Positions 62,732-64,000 of a stretch of 64,000 nt of DNA are shown piece by piece. Location of the stretch: assembly GCA_945877575.1 (NCBI GenBank), contig CAMDUE010000001.1:248001-312000 (forward strand), in the 5' to 3' direction. Below the pieces are notes generated by a model. It was not told the DNA's origin, did no database searches, and was given only the letters and a program-made list of their open reading frames with translations. The DNA is from Chitinophaga pinensis (GTDB taxonomy: Bacteria; Bacteroidota; Bacteroidia; NS11-12g; UBA955). Every line of letters starts with the position of its first letter. The first letter of the stretch is position 1. Made by a program: the position numbers and the translations under genes.

Positions 62732-62739
62732 TAATTTCG
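62732..62739 (+). promoter_or_regulatory. candidate -7 element (TAATTTCG) of the sulfoxide reductase gene
   Basis: Seven bases before the ATG at 62747, one mismatch to TAnnTTTG. Confidence 0.35.
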
Positions 62740-62746
62740 ACACATC

Positions 62747-63235
62747 ATGAATGAGTTTTCTGTAGAAGGGTTAACCAAAGAAGAAAAATATCAATGGCTA
62801 TTGAATAATTGGCCTCATTTTTTAGATTCTAAGGCACCATGGTTCTCTAATTTAAGCAATGCTATGGCTTTAATTAATGAATTATTCAACCATTGGTGGA
62901 CAGGCATTTACTTGGTTGTTGACGGAGAACTTGTCTTGGGGCCTTTTCAAGGAACAAATGCATGTACCAGAATTGAATTCGGAAAAGGGGTGTGTGGAAC
63001 GGCTTGGAAACAAAAATGCACCCAATTGGTGCCCAATGTTCACGAATTTCCGGGGCACATTGCTTGCAGCTCGGCATCTAATTCTGAAATAGTGGTTCCC
63101 ATCTTTGATAGCGCTGGAAATGTTTGGGCTGTTTTAGATATTGACTCCGTGAATTTCTCTGAATTTGACCAAATTGATCAGCATTATTTAGAAAAATTCT
63201 GTCAAAATATTGGTTCACTGGGTCCTAAATTATAG
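62747..63235 (+). CDS. msrC: free methionine-(R)-sulfoxide reductase (GAF domain)
   Basis: A 162-residue single GAF-domain enzyme. The three cysteines of the family are present: Cys73 (NACTRI), Cys83 (GKGVCGTAW) and Cys107 (GHIACSSASNSEIVVP). It reduces free methionine-R-sulfoxide with thioredoxin. The motif order and spacing match E. coli MsrC. It stands between the SNF2 gene (divergent) and an MFS gene 31 bases downstream. Confidence 0.93.
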   Translation: MNEFSVEGLTKEEKYQWLLNNWPHFLDSKAPWFSNLSNAMALINELFNHWWTGIYLVVDGELVLGPFQGTNACTRIEFGKGVCGTAWKQKCTQLVPNVHEFPGHIACSSASNSEIVVPIFDSAGNVWAVLDIDSVNFSEFDQIDQHYLEKFCQNIGSLGPKL

Positions 63236-63266
63236 GATTAACTTCATAATTCGTATCTTGCCGAAC

Positions 63267-64000
63267 ATGTCAAAAGACAGACCAAAAAAGAATATTGCTT
63301 TACTGATTATTGTAGCCTCTTTGGGCTATTTTGTTGATATTTATGATTTGATATTATTCAATATCATAAAAAAGGAAAGCCTCGATACCCTAGGTATAGA
63401 TTTCTTAACCAATGAAACCGTTCTTTTCAGATGGCAGATGGCAGGAATGCTTATTGGCGGTTTAATTTGGGGAATTTGGGGCGACAAAAAAGGACGAGTA
63501 AGCGTGCTTTTTGGAAGTATCCTTATTTACAGTATTGCAAATATTGCCAATGCATTTGTAACCACCTTAGAGGCCTATAAAATTTGGAGATTCATTGCGG
63601 GCTTAGGTCTTGCAGGCGAATTAGGTGCAGCTATAACGCTGGTGGCCGAATTAATGCCCATTAAAAAAAGAGGTGTTGGTACCATGATTATTGTGACTTT
63701 TGGAGCTTTAGGTGCCGTTGCTGCTTTTCTAGTTGCAGATAAAGGTGAAATCATTGGTGATTTTATAACTTCCATTATTGGAAAACCTTTAGCGAATTGG
63801 CAAGTAGCTTACATCGTGGGTGGTGTATTAGGATTGGTATTACTCGCCCTCAGAGCTGGCACATTTGAATCAAACATGTTTTCTCAAATGCAAGATGCTC
63901 AGGTAAAAAAAGGTAATTTTTTCAGCCTTTTTAAAACCCGAGATACGTTTTTAAAGTACCTTGCCTGCATTGTAATAGGTCTACCCGTTTGGTTTGTAGT
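63267..64000 (+). CDS. MFS transporter, N-terminal part (cut by window edge)
   Basis: The first 244 residues of a major facilitator. Starts MSKDRPKKNIALLIIVASLG; helix 1 contains GYFVDIYDLILF, the loop 2-3 motif is GDKKGRVSVLFGS and helix 4 carries RFIAGLGLAGELGAA, all typical of the MFS fold and of its metabolite:proton symporter branch. The substrate is unknown. The frame runs open to the end of the window, so the C-terminal half is missing. Confidence 0.88.
   Translation, partial: MSKDRPKKNIALLIIVASLGYFVDIYDLILFNIIKKESLDTLGIDFLTNETVLFRWQMAGMLIGGLIWGIWGDKKGRVSVLFGSILIYSIANIANAFVTTLEAYKIWRFIAGLGLAGELGAAITLVAELMPIKKRGVGTMIIVTFGALGAVAAFLVADKGEIIGDFITSIIGKPLANWQVAYIVGGVLGLVLLALRAGTFESNMFSQMQDAQVKKGNFFSLFKTRDTFLKYLACIVIGLPVWFV

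Noticed and set aside
1-64000. CRISPR arrays, transposases, integrase or attachment sites
   Set aside because: No regularly spaced repeats, terminal inverted repeats, transposase motifs or direct repeats flanking the tRNA were seen.

Overview
The window comes from an AT-rich, gene-dense chromosome of the phylum Bacteroidota, most likely near the order Flavobacteriales. The evidence is a complete six-gene alternative complex III operon, a subtilase with a C-terminal type IX secretion sorting tail, a TonB receptor paired with a DUF4249 lipoprotein, a glycine-lipid type acyltransferase pair, and recurrent TAnnTTTG promoter elements typical of the phylum. Family or genus cannot be fixed from the sequence. 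No CRISPR array, insertion sequence, prophage or rRNA was seen. There is one tRNA gene, tRNA-Leu(UAA).

Layout. 1-4.3 kb (minus): TonB receptor, DUF4249 lipoprotein and the start of uvrA, as an overlapping chain. 4.3-9.2 kb: folB (minus), then glutaryl-CoA dehydrogenase, a phosphohexomutase and the two acyltransferases (plus). 9.2-13.7 kb: secreted subtilase, tcdA, a small lipoprotein and a TPR lipoprotein whose start codon overlaps the 3' end of tRNA-Leu. 13.8-23.8 kb: rocD, a 1003-residue outer-membrane protein with a degenerate peptidase-MA-like region, then the rod-shape operon mreB-mreC-mreD-mrdA-rodA. 23.8-31.5 kb: a giant FG-GAP/VCBS lipoprotein, a 49-residue basic protein with its own consensus promoter and terminator, a PAP2/haloperoxidase-like lipoprotein, and valS. 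31.5-40.1 kb (minus): actABCDEF. 40.4-46.1 kb: lytic transglycosylase, TPR protein, queuosine-precursor transporter, a histidine-rich membrane protein and rpsA. 46.2-58.3 kb: lipoprotein, a GT-C/TPR membrane protein, MBL hydrolase, map, cystathionine beta-synthase, GT2, YfiT/DinB, serS, cca and a polytopic membrane protein. 58.3-64 kb: ftsE, ung, a SNF2 helicase, free-methionine sulfoxide reductase and the start of an MFS transporter.

Most genes are housekeeping: respiration (alternative complex III passes quinol electrons to cytochrome c or an oxidase), cell elongation (Rod system), translation (valS, serS, cca, rpsA, tcdA, map, queuosine salvage), repair (uvrA, ung, SNF2) and envelope lipids. 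The points most worth a second look are small-scale. The tRNA-Leu CCA end shares its last base with the AUG of a lipoprotein gene. rpsA combines a strong Shine-Dalgarno with a TTG start in a phylum that largely ignores Shine-Dalgarno sequences. Many promoters sit only 3-8 nt before the start codon. One terminator lies inside a convergent coding region, and another carries both stop codons in its loop. A pseudo-peptidase is fused to a likely barrel beside mreB.
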